This document shows positions 48,701 to 59,067 of a stretch of 64,000 bases of DNA, one piece after another. Under the pieces are notes generated by a model that did not search any database, was not told the origin of the DNA, and saw only the letters and a list, made by a program, of their open reading frames with translations. Position 1 is the first letter of the stretch. Every line of letters begins with the position of its first letter. Origin of the DNA: Gnetum montanum (taxonomy: Eukaryota; Streptophyta; Gnetopsida; Gnetales; Gnetaceae); the NCBI GenBank assembly GCA_015680685.1, contig MNCI01011967.1, positions 108,807 through 172,806 on the forward strand, read 5' to 3'. The position numbers and the translations under genes are program-made.

Positions 48701-49135
48701 AGATTTTGTAGCAAGAGAGTAATTCCCTAAAACTGCCAATTTCTTGGTGGTGGAAGAGACACTTGGATTCAACTTAATCCTGGGAATATCTTGGTTGGCT
48801 TAATTACTAGTTGGGTCCTCTCCCATCCATCAAGAAATTCAACTTTCTGACAAGGGAGGTGAAATCATCATTCATGGTGATAAATAGTTCCCCTAACTAT
48901 CAACAATATAGACATAGAGTAGGGGTCTGAAGTAGAGCTTCAAGAAGAAGCTTCTAACCATGAAGAGCATCCACCCAAGAAATCCAATAATGACAATGAT
49001 AAGAAATGAGATGCATTATGGGATGAACTCCCTTTTAACGTCATAAGTGAAGGGGATGGCGAATATAAGCTTGTGCAAAGTAGGCCTTACTCACTTCCTA
49101 ATCTTACAAAGATTAGGAAGAATCTGCACAAGTGA
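45712..49135 (+). pseudogene. gag: Tat-like gag-protease of element D, no RT or integrase
   Basis: 45712-46225 opens with 'MLIPRMEVEAEREFEFIHK' and 'GKEYIPSLYDQNLLS', then an acidic stretch. The gag domain proper (about 46745-47090, other frames) reads 'LENLAAQFFNCFKYTFKP', 'KFIQQWNGLLNEIPKSIAKA' and 'VNDFIKSRLYYLDPQS'. A zinc-knuckle-like end, 'FCHYHQLPSHDIYFYLTLK' then 'DDLQMMIDRGKLVL', recalls plant Tat/Ogre gag. A retropepsin follows (Asp-Asp-Gly at 48561-48569, 'ATNIITCTIIEFLGL', 'LGISWLA'). The product ends 'RPYSLPNLTKIRKNLHK' with a stop at 49133-49135. Nothing resembling RT, RNase H or integrase comes after it. Element E has the same architecture, so this is a family property. Many stops: decayed. 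Confidence 0.8.
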
Positions 49136-49369
49136 AGTTTACCTTAACCTTTGCATGTCCCTATGACCAAATGCACTAATTGCCACATAGCCTTACTTTT
49201 CTTTTGCAATTTATTATATCTTTTTATGCATTTTTTGTTTTACTCTTTATGCACATAGCTTATGCATGTAGCCTAAGCTCATTTGCATTCCTACCTATTT
49301 GCTATAACCTTTCTTTATTTCTACTTATGTTATAAACATTTAAAAAGCTCATAAATATACTTCCTTTTT

Positions 49370-49650
49370 ATAACTAGTCTGCTATGACCTTAAATTGGCA
49401 TCCTCATCTGCTAAGATGTTAAACTAGCATGACGACCTTCCATGGACTTAAACTAGCAACATCTACCAAAACAATGCAACATGGCCCGCCATGGCCTTAA
49501 ACTAGCAATGTCTACTAAAGCAATGCAACATGGCCCACCATGACCTTAAACTAGAAAAAGTAACCTCAATGCATCATGGCCCGCCATGCCCTTAAACTAG
49601 AAAAACTATATAACCTATGTCCACAATGGCCTAAAACTAGCAAATGTCCC
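49370..49650 (+). repeat. 'ccttaaactagca' tandem repeats, element D
   Basis: Five to seven units of about 40-55 bp built on 'ggcccgccatggccttaaac' and 'tagcaa'. It is the reverse complement of the much longer array at 57510-58500 in element E, in the same place relative to the coding region. Confidence 0.85.
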
Positions 49651-52437
49651 TTTTATTATTATATCTCTCTTTGCTTAGCCTATTATTGCATCGTTTAGCT
49701 ATTTAATGTTATAACCAAAATGTCAACATATCCATTTTCAACATTTACAACATTTATAACATTTACTATAGATACATATAGTAAAAAATAAAACCAAAAT
49801 TTAAATTTAAAGTTAAAATGTCCATAACATACATAGCCATGGCCACAATGTGTGGCAAGAATATCAAAGAATAATAGCCATCTAGAACATAGTCTTGGCT
49901 AATTATAGCCATCAACATGAAAATAAAAACAAATAGCCAACAAGCTATACTGATGGAGACTAATGAGTAGCATCTAGAGGAAGTGGTGGGTCATTCCCAC
50001 CCTCTCTACTGGGGTTGCCAATGTCTTCTAAGGCCTAAAATGCAACAACATATAGCCAGTTAGTAACCCATAGCCAAAATCAAAACCATTTTCACCCCTG
50101 TAGATGATATATGATGCTAGGTGGGTTCTGGAATAACGTGTGGGCTCTATGCATCATCATCAAAGTTTTGTTAGCATTATATTAACTATACTCTGGCATC
50201 CTACGAATCTCTGTAAGGTAGCATGGGCTTATGGTGTATGCTAATCCCCTTGTTGTCTTAGGAGGTGGCTTTTCAGTAATGAATCTAATGATTAGGCCAA
50301 ATGCCCAAAGCAATAGGGTCTCTACAACAATCCCAACTACATCTGCAAACAAGTGTGACTAGAGCATCACACTAAAGTTCCTAAGGATGTAGCCAAGGAA
50401 GTTCCTTACCTCAAGCCAGAACCACAATAAGAGCTTCTAGAAAGGAATGTCATGTGGTGAGGTGTTGGTCTTGAGATGACCAATGTAGCACAATATACCA
50501 ACCAACTTCACTATGATGAGGATAGACCTCAAAAAGATCCTACATGAAATAAAGCAAAAACATTGTGACCAATTACTTCACAAATTTAGACAAAACATCT
50601 AGTCAAAGGTGAAATTAGCCTCTGTAAAATGTTCTAAGGTGTTTTTTTTCTAACTTAGTCTAAGAAATTCCACAAGAAAACATTATTACAACCTTGTGTA
50701 GCCTTACATTATGGAAACACTTAGTAAATTTAAACAAAACATCTAGTTAGAGATGAAATTAGCTTCTATAAAAAGCTCTAAGATGTTTTTTTTCTAAATT
50801 AGCTTAAGAAATTCTATAGAAATATTATTACCATATTTTATAGCCTTTATAGCGAAAATTTTATACCCCAAAACTAAGTCTTAGTCTAAATTATGCATAA
50901 ATTTAGAAAATAGTGTCTACATTATGCATACATTTAGAAAAAGGATCATAAACTTAGAAAAAACCATTTAGCCATAGTAAAATCTTGCTAAAAATAGAAG
51001 AAACTTTTACTTTTCTTAAAAAACAAAATTAAGAATTAGTTTTACATGATGATAATAGAAAAATATAAGCTATACATATCAACCACTTCCATTTCCAAAT
51101 GGGTAATGTGCTACAACCATAATTTTGCCTTAAATACATAGCCATAGCAAAATAATTCATTAAAAAATCATTTATGCTCCAATTTGGAAGAGAATCCTAA
51201 AATTATGAACCTTATATCCATGGCCATTATAATTGAAAATGTATGACCATATCTGTATAAAACATAACCAAAATTTATCCAAAATCATAGCCATCAACAT
51301 TTACCCCTTTTCGTGCAAGGTTGGTAAAAAATTTGCCAAAAATTTGTTTGAGCTCCAAATGAAGTGAGTTAACCACCATTTTAAAGATTAAATCAAGCCC
51401 TATGCACCAAGCTTAGAAAAACATCAAAATATTTTCTGTTTATGTGAGAAAAATTCATTAATTTGGACAATAATCTGAAAATGGCACAACCATCCTTATT
51501 ACACATGCTTAGTAAAAATTTGTACAAATTTTTTTTTAAGTCTAATCAAAGTGATTCCACCTCCATTGGAAAGAGAAACCAAAGCCTACTCAGCCATAAC
51601 TAGAAAATAGCCAAAACCTTTGCCGTTTTCTTAAAAAAATCATAAAATTACATGAAATTACAAAAGTAACACAAACAACCTAACTACAAAACATTAGGAA
51701 AACAACCATGAATTTATTGTTACGAATCCAAATTAAACAAGCAAACATCTATTACAAAGCTAAATGAAGGGCTACAAATCCATAACCTTCAATTTCACAA
51801 ATATGTAGTCGTTCTTCCAAGAAAAAATACACATTATTACTTGCTTTTTCATGTCAAAACTTCAAAAACTTATAACTTAGATTTCATATAGCCATAGAGA
51901 TAGTTGAAATAGAAAAAACCATTGAAACCAATTAAAATTTACACAAAAATAATGGGGTAGGATTTTTTTGAAATTTAATTTCAAAAAATCCTAGGGCCTA
52001 GATCTGAAAAAATGGCTACACCCCAAAATTTTGGGAAAAAAGCATGAAATAGCAAGCCTTATTTTTAAAATCAAATCTAGAAAAGGTAAAGTAATGAAAC
52101 AACTATAGATCTACATGGAAGCAGCCAAAATAGGAGGTGGGATTTCATCATAATTCCATTTTAATACCTCTACTAGAGTAGATTTGGAAAAAATGACTTT
52201 AACACATAGGAAACAAAAAACTAGAAAAACCATCATAAACAAAGGCAAAAAAATAGGTAGAACTACCTACCTTGAAGTAACAACAGAAGAAGCCTATATA
52301 GAGATGGGCCTAGGTACTTCTTCAAGCTCCTGGGCATGTTCATCCACATTTTGGATCACAGGGGTCCTACTCGTTCCTCCATGTTGCTTTGGGACAATGG
52401 TAGGCTCAATGCTAAGTGTAGTTGGAAAAGGAGAAGG
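49651..52437 (+). other. long 3' non-coding region of element D
   Basis: 2.8 kb of AT-rich sequence without domains. A diverged direct repeat is seen at about 50560-50830 ('aaacatctagt' ... 'tgaaattagc' twice). The small frame at 52184-52441 is not recognised. A purine-rich run 'ggaaaaggagaaggatg' at 52424-52440 may be the polypurine tract. Confidence 0.45.
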
Positions 52438-54592
52438 ATGATGGTTCGACATTAAGTACTAAAATAATGGAAGCCTTCCACGTTGAATTCAAATTTCTTC
52501 TACCACAAAAACCTCTCCCAAAACTCTTTCCCAATACACTATTGTTGTAGAATGATAGTTATGATCAAAATTTTTAAAATCTAAACATATAAAACTCATC
52601 TAAAACCTAAACACACACCTTGAAATCCTAGTTGCTAATTCAATGCACCATAACTCCAAGTGCACTAAGTGCAAAGGAGAAAAATTCTAGTTCACATTGA
52701 TTTTGGATGGAAAACAACTTCACTTTTTAAAATTTAAAATTTTTGGATTATGGACCCACATTGCACCTTCTCTCTTGACCAAAAATTGCATCAACACTGA
52801 GCTTTTTTCTAATTTTGATAGTTAGAACCACATTGCAACCTTAACTCCCATGCATCCATGCTAGGGATACCATACCTAATGTGGAAACATGCCTCCTATT
52901 TTGTAAAGTCATTAAAATACAACTATTTTTCTATTTTTAGTAATGAAAGCTGACCTTTTTCAACATTGAGTTTCCAAAAGTGCGTGAGACATGAATGAAG
53001 CTAGATACCATGGGTTTTCACACTAGAGAAATAGTTCCCAACATGAAAGAAGGGAGGTAACACCCATCTATCCCAATTTCAACCTCGAAGTGGGTTCCAC
53101 ATGACCAAAAACCCCTCCAAGCATCTCTGGTAGCCCTAGAATCTCACTAATCCAAGTCAAAATTTGTTAAAATTCGTTGAAACTTTAGGATTTTATGTTT
53201 TCACACTAGGGAAGGCTTCATCCATGTCAGACATCTTACCCTCAACACAAATGGATGGGGGAAGCCAAAAATCACCTAAATTAACTACTAAGTAGCTGCT
53301 TTTCAAAGCCTAGTGGCCCCTAGGCCCTACTAGAACCCTCTGGACCTTCCAAAAGCCTAAAAAGTGGTCAAATATGGCACAAAACTATCATCCACCTCTC
53401 AATCACATTGGGGCCAACATGCATAACATGGAAGAAAGGGGGGAGACTACATGAGATACTTAGAAGCATCCAAATTGTTGGATCCTAACATCAAGTATTG
53501 ACTATTGACGTTGGCAACCTTGGAGGTTGATATGCATGGTTGATTGGTTTTCAATCTAGTCTAGATCTAACTTTCTTGGTTGAGGGAGACCTCTTCCATG
53601 CTAAGCATCCCCATCCCTACATGGATAAAAGAGGGGAAGCTTGAAAACCCTCTCACAACCTTCAAAATGAATAGTTTTTGATCTTAGACAATAATGTCCA
53701 AGACTAGCAATCCTTTGGACACTCATGCATAACTTGACTTGATCATAAAAGCTTAAAACCCTGTCCCCCTAATTTTCCATACAAAGCATGGAAGCCCCAA
53801 CATGGAAAAAGGGGGGAAAGCCTAAAAACTACTTAATAACCCTTGAAACAACCAAGGTTGGACATTAGGTATCAACAATTGATGCCAACAACCTTAAAAG
53901 CTTGCATGCATAGCTCGAAATAATGAAAAGGCAAAAATTAGGATCCCTAAGTTCTTCCGTGCCAAGAGCCACCTCTTCCATGCTACCTAGCAAGGAAGAA
54001 TGGGGAGGGGACTTTGGAGTGACTTCAAAATATCCTTCAAAGACCTCAAATGAACACTGGAAAGCCCTATGAGTGTCCTAGAACCTCATTTGCACAACTA
54101 AAGATCTTCACATTGATTGAAATCAACCCTGAGAAGCTAGAAAACCTTTTCCCTTAATTTTTCATGCTAAGCATGGAAACCCCAGCATGGAAAAAGAGGG
54201 GGCAAGTCCAAAACCCATTTGGAAATCTTCAAAATAGCAAAATTTTGACACCAAGCATTGATAATCATCATTAGCAACCTTAGAAACCTACATGCATGGC
54301 TAAAATGATGCAAAATGGTAAACATTTGTTTCCCCCTAGTCTTCCATGCTAAGCATACCATCCCCAGCATGGAAAAAGATGGGTGAACCTCAAAAACCCT
54401 CTAAGAAACCTCCAAAATAAACAAACTTGATCACAAACCCTAGTCCTTGACCTTGGTAAACCTAGAAGTATTCATGCACAATCAATTAATGTCAAAACTA
54501 GCCTAGCTCTAGAATTTATAATTCTTCCACTCTATGGATCTCTTTCTCCATGTTAGGCATAGTATCCCTAGCATGAAAACTCAAGGAGAGAC
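52438..54592 (+). repeat. truncated 3' LTR of element D with ~185-bp tandem array
   Basis: About ten diverged units begin near 52850, 53015, 53205, 53390, 53585, 53770, 53950, 54155, 54335 and 54520. Their most conserved part is 'tccatgctaagcatggaa' ... 'cagcatggaaaaa', followed by 'gcatgcat' about 110 bp later. The motif resembles the 'acatggaa' repeats of the 5' LTR U3. The array stops at 54592, where the LTR of E begins, as if E inserted into it. The left edge is tentative. Confidence 0.6.
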
Positions 54593-55258
54593 TGTAATGA
54601 TTGAAAACATTGATGGCTAGAACACCGAGGTCGATGGGTACATAGCCTAACCCAAACTCTATGTGAGGTCCTATTAGAGGCAAAGACATGATGCCTTGAA
54701 CAGTCTTGTCAATTAAATAGGGACTTACTAGATCTAATCAAGGTGCAATGTGGTTAGCCGTGATGCTAATGTAAAATGGTGCTAAGTGTTTAAATGGTAT
54801 CAACAGTGTTAATGGTGTTAAGCATAGTCAATTTTTTCAACAAAAATGAGGGCATCAATATGTGGGGACTATCACCCAAGTGTAGTTGTAGGTGTGGCTA
54901 TGTGATGAAACAGCAAAAAATGCAAATGAAATGCTAAAAATGCAAAGAGAGAGAAGCAGAAAACCACCCCAATGGGGTTGAGTGCAGTTAATACTAAAAA
55001 GTATTAGAAGGTACATGGGGTACAACAGGTGCTGTTGAGAGCATAGTCACAATCTTGGAGGTGTCTAGCTACAAGGACTAGCACTTGTTAGGGTATCTAC
55101 ATCTACCAAGTTAGCTACTATGATGTACCCTAGGTTGCAATGTTTCGCTAGGCTATGGTGGGGCTACGATCGCCTACAACTTTGCCAAATACTAATCCAA
55201 AAATTTGCTAATCCTTGATTTGCCAAAATGCCAATCCTCAAAAATGTTAAGGACATAG

Positions 55259-55270
55259 GGTATTTATAGG
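55259..55270 (-). promoter_or_regulatory. TATA-like box in E 3' LTR
   Basis: 'ggtatttatagg' reads CCTATAAATACC with the element. The same motif lies at 63633-63644 in the partner LTR. Confidence 0.6.
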
Positions 55271-55499
55271 GTTAGGGTTAGCATGAAATGTAGCATGGTC
55301 ACCACTTGGTAGAGGGAATAGTTGGGACTACAGTCTTACCCAACTACACTCCATTGGGCTAGTGTGGTTGAGCATAATTACAATTTTGGGCAAGAGGGAA
55401 TGCAAGAGAGAGAAATATTCCACCAACTATGCTCACCAGGGGTGAGTTAACTACATTGGTGTGTCGTTGGTATGTTGTGGAGGTCACTAGAGGTTTTTC

Positions 55500-56350
55500 T
55501 AGTTGACTACACTCTTCACTAATAGCTAACTATGCTCTAGGGTAGTGGAGAGCATAGTCCCAAGACATAGAAAAAATTTGCAAAAAACTTGCTTCCTGCT
55601 GACTATGCTCTATGTTTGGGAAGAGCATAGTCTCAATGTTGGTAGAATCTAGGCTTTTTAGCAGACTACACTCCCCACAGGAGGTTGACTACACTCCTAA
55701 CTAGGGGTAAACATAGTCCAAAACTTGCCAAAACTTGTGAAAATCTATCTTATTGCTAACTATGCTCTCCACTAGAGGCTAGCTATGCTCTAGGGTAGTG
55801 GAGAGTGTAGTCTTAGAACTTCCAGAAAATTGCAAAAAACAAGGTTTGTGTTGACTACGCTTTCCACAAGAGGCCAACTACACTCTATGATAGTTAAAAG
55901 CATAGTCCTAGCATTTAGAAAAATTTGCAAAAAGATGGCTATGTCTTGACTATGGTCTCTACTGGAGGTTGACCACACTCCCGACTGGGGGTGAGGGTAG
56001 TCCTAACACTTGTCAAAACTTGTGAAAACTAGCTTTTGGTTGACTACACTTGAATACACTCTAGGCTGGGGGGAGAGTGTAGTCTCAACACTTGGAAAAA
56101 TTTGTGAAAACTAGGTCTTCATGCTAACTACACTCTCCATGAGAGGCTGACTACACTCTAGGATAGTACAAATCATAATCTCAACACTTAAAAGAATTTG
56201 TAGATTTTGGCTTTATGATGACACTTAGAAAAAATTACAAAACTAGCCTTTGTATTGACTATGCTCTCTACTAGGTTGACTATGCTCTAGCGCAATGGAG
56301 AGTGTAGTCCCAACAGTTAGAAAAATTTGTAGAAAGTGGCCTCATGCTAA
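55500..56350 (-). repeat. ~95-bp tandem array with internal inverted motifs
   Basis: Units begin near 55504, 55598, 55755, 55850, 55945, 56039 and 56124 and at about 56260. Each has GACTAYRCTCT at its start and AGAGYRTAGTC about 50 bp later, i.e. the reverse complement, so every unit can form a hairpin. The units lie upstream of the E TATA box when read on the minus strand. Confidence 0.8.
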
Positions 56351-57509
56351 CACTTAGACAAATTTGTTGTTGGGATTCCATAGTTCAAATTTGGTGGTGT
56401 TTCATTGGCCCCTCTTTATTGATGTTTGAAGGAGTGGCTTGAGAGATGTCGACAAAGAACAATACCATAGTAAGTTTGGCACCAAAATCACTCTTTAGTG
56501 CAAGATCAAATGTTGTTGTACCATGCTCAAGAGTGTTATGGATAGTGGTATGCTAGATGGTAGGTCAAAAGTGAGAGAATGTGTAGGCAATGAGCTAGGG
56601 ATAAAAATGGAAAGGTAGGGTGCAAGCAGGGATATTCTAATGCAAGGACCTCATGGCTAATGGTGACCATGACACCATAGTGGTTTGTCGTTGAAGCATT
56701 GAGCTCTCATCGGGGTGCTTGTGAGAGAGTTAGTGTGGATCCAAGGTTGGACCGATTGTGAAATTGCAGCACTTTTGGATTACTTGGGGACATGTTTTTG
56801 TCCCTTTTACTTTTTTGTTTGAATGCTTACTATGGAGTGAGATTCTTCCTATCAAGTGAACTATGTATCACTAGATGGGCTTTGCTTTGCCACTAATGAA
56901 ATGGCATGATGTTTGTAATATAGGTGTTTCCTACCTGGAATAACATATGTTACATCCACCTAGGCTTTGACCAATTGACAAAGGAATCCCATGGGATGAC
57001 CTATGTTATGTTCACCTTGGAAAGCTTGGTGTTTCATGAGATGTGCAAAGAGGGTGCCATGTGGTCACAGCACATGAGTGTCCAAAAGGGTTTGCAATTT
57101 TGGCTATGCAGGGAATGAGAGGGTATTGGAATGTAGGAGGGGATGTGCATAGGCTATAATGGGATAATGGAGGATGTGCACTCTTGAGAGGCTCAACTTG
57201 TCCAATCATGCACATCTAAGTGTTGTGGCAACTTCTTGTTGCAATGAGATGCACCTTTTCATGATGACTCGGGGCTTCATCTTGCAATCACAACTCCAAG
57301 AAGACAAGAAAACCACACATCAAAAAATGTAAATAAAATGTAGGGGGTGAAGATTCTATAAGTGCTCCAAAGGCTGCACCCATTGTAGGTGCTCCATTTT
57401 AGGACATGTAGCTACTTTCCCATGTAGTGTAGGAGGGGGAAAAAGGTTAGGCTCACTCACTCGCTTGCAAGAGGATTGGAGGAATTAGTAGTGGCTAACG
57501 GCGAACCCA

Positions 57510-58500
57510 ATTTAAGGTGTTGGTAGACCATGGATTTACTAGTTTAAGGTCCTAGTAGACCATGGACCTAATTTAAGGTCATGGAAAACCATGCTATACT
57601 AGGTTATAGTCCTAGTGGATTTTTGTGTGCTAGTTTAACATCGTAGTAGATGGATGCCATGTTAATTTAATGTCATAACCCGAGGACAACCTGATGTGCT
57701 AGTTTAACATCATAGTGAACGAGCTGCTATGCCAATTTAGCATCATAGTGGATGAGTGCTATCCTAGTTTAACATCATAGAAGATAAACTATTGTGCTAG
57801 TTTAGCATCGTAGTGGATAAGTTGTTGTGCTAGTTTATAGTCATAGCAGACTACTATGCTAGTTTTAGCATTGTAGCAGACATGTTGTCTTTGCTTCAAT
57901 GATGTGCAATGCTACATGCTAAATGTAGTATGGCTTCAAGTATGGCATATGATGATTTTATTGCATTTTCTATGAGTATGTGAGCTTGGGCCATTCTGAG
58001 CCATAGCGATTCTATTGTTAGTTCAAAGCCTTGACAGGCCCCATGCTAATGTAAGGTCATAGTGGGCTAATGCTAGTTTTTGGCCATTTCGGGAAACAAT
58101 AATATTTTTGGGCCATTCTGAGCTATTATGTTTCCAATTTAAGGCCATAGTGGGCCACAACGTTGCTAGTTTAGGACCATGGTAGGCCGTGTGTTGCCAT
58201 TTGAAGGTCTTGGTGGGCCATGTGTTGCTAGTTTAAGGCCATAGGGGGCTCATGCTAGTTTTTGGCCATTTCAGGTCATTGTAGTAGTTTAAGGTCATTC
58301 TAGGCCATTACAATTGTTTAAACATGATAGTTTTAGGTCATTCTAGGCTACAGCATTGGAAGTAAAAGTGTTGCTAGTTTAGGGTTGTAGTAGGCCATGG
58401 ATTACTAGTTTAGGACCATCCCAAACACAACATTGCTAGTTTAAGGCCATGGTGGGCTACAACATTGTTAGTTTAAGGCCATTGTGACCCACTTATTACT
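57510..58500 (-). repeat. 'tagtttaaggccatggtggg' tandem array, element E
   Basis: Twenty or more short units of about 30-50 bp ('gctagtttaaggccat', 'ggtgggcc'), degenerate at the left and better conserved at the right. It is the counterpart of 49370-49650 but several times longer. Confidence 0.85.
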
Positions 58501-58550
58501 ATCTCTCTTTTTGTGATTTTATTTTTTATGATTTTTTTTCCTTTTGATCT

Positions 58551-58641
58551 TTTTTAATAACTATGAAGGTGTGAACTAACAAGGCAAGTGCATAAACTAA
58601 GTGGATGAATGCATAATCAAAGCAAATAAATGCATAAACAA
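58551..58641. repeat. 91-bp inverted repeat, left arm
   Basis: Exact reverse complement of 58976-59066. It is adjacent to N at 58642; the other arm is adjacent to N at 59067. Confidence 0.9.
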
Positions 58642-58642
58642 N

Positions 58643-59066
58643 TGATAGACAACAAAACACATAAGGCTAACACACCTGAAGAGGTAGTAGAAGCCATTAA
58701 CCTCCAAAAGGATGTCATTTGGATGAAATTACTCTTCAACATAGTGATCAAGGATCTAAAAGACTACTGAATAGTGCACCCTAGGCCCTACGCACCTCCT
58801 AACCCATACTAGATTGGGAAGCAACTACATAGCTAAGGTACCTCCTTAGCCCAAAATGCATTTGGTGCCTACCTACCCTTCACTTCTACACTCCATGTAT
58901 TTACCTTTTTCTTTCATTGCATTTTTTTATGCATTTACATTTAGCCTGATTGCTTAGATTACGCATCATTTTGCTTTGTTTATGCATTTATTTGCTTTGA
59001 TTATGCATTCATCCACTTAGTTTATGCACTTGCCTTGTTAGTTCACACCTTCATAGTTATTAAAAA
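58643..59066 (+). other. inverted (misoriented) segment of element E
   Basis: This 424-base piece between two Ns reads on the plus strand as the C-terminal part of the gag-protease: 'DVIWMKLLFNIVIKDLKDY' then 'HPRPYAPPNPY', matching D 'DALWDELPFNVISEGDGEY' and 'SRPYSLPNLTK'. The flanking E sequence is on the minus strand. Flipping it restores reading direction and makes its end overlap the left contig by 91 exact bases. Confidence 0.85.
58976..59066. repeat. 91-bp inverted repeat, right arm
   Basis: Exact reverse complement of 58551-58641. Confidence 0.9.
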
Positions 59067-59067
59067 N

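Larger units (their letters stand above)
54593..57480 (-). repeat. 3' LTR of element E (right edge uncertain)
   Basis: The plus-strand view begins TGTAATGATTGAAAAC. The part 54593-55290 matches 62593-63665 block by block ('acatagcctaac', 'gaggcaaagacatgatgcc', 'gggtatttatagggttagg'), so both are LTRs of one minus-strand element. A reversed TATA lies at 55259-55270. U3 extends rightward through the hairpin array. The U3 start is somewhere before the downstream array at 57510. Confidence 0.7.

Noticed and set aside
49370-49650. CRISPR-like array
   Set aside because: Units are degenerate without unique spacers, and the context is a plant retrotransposon.
58551-59066. A biological hairpin or foldback transposon
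   Set aside because: The arms abut Ns and the enclosed coding segment is reversed relative to its element, which points to misassembly.
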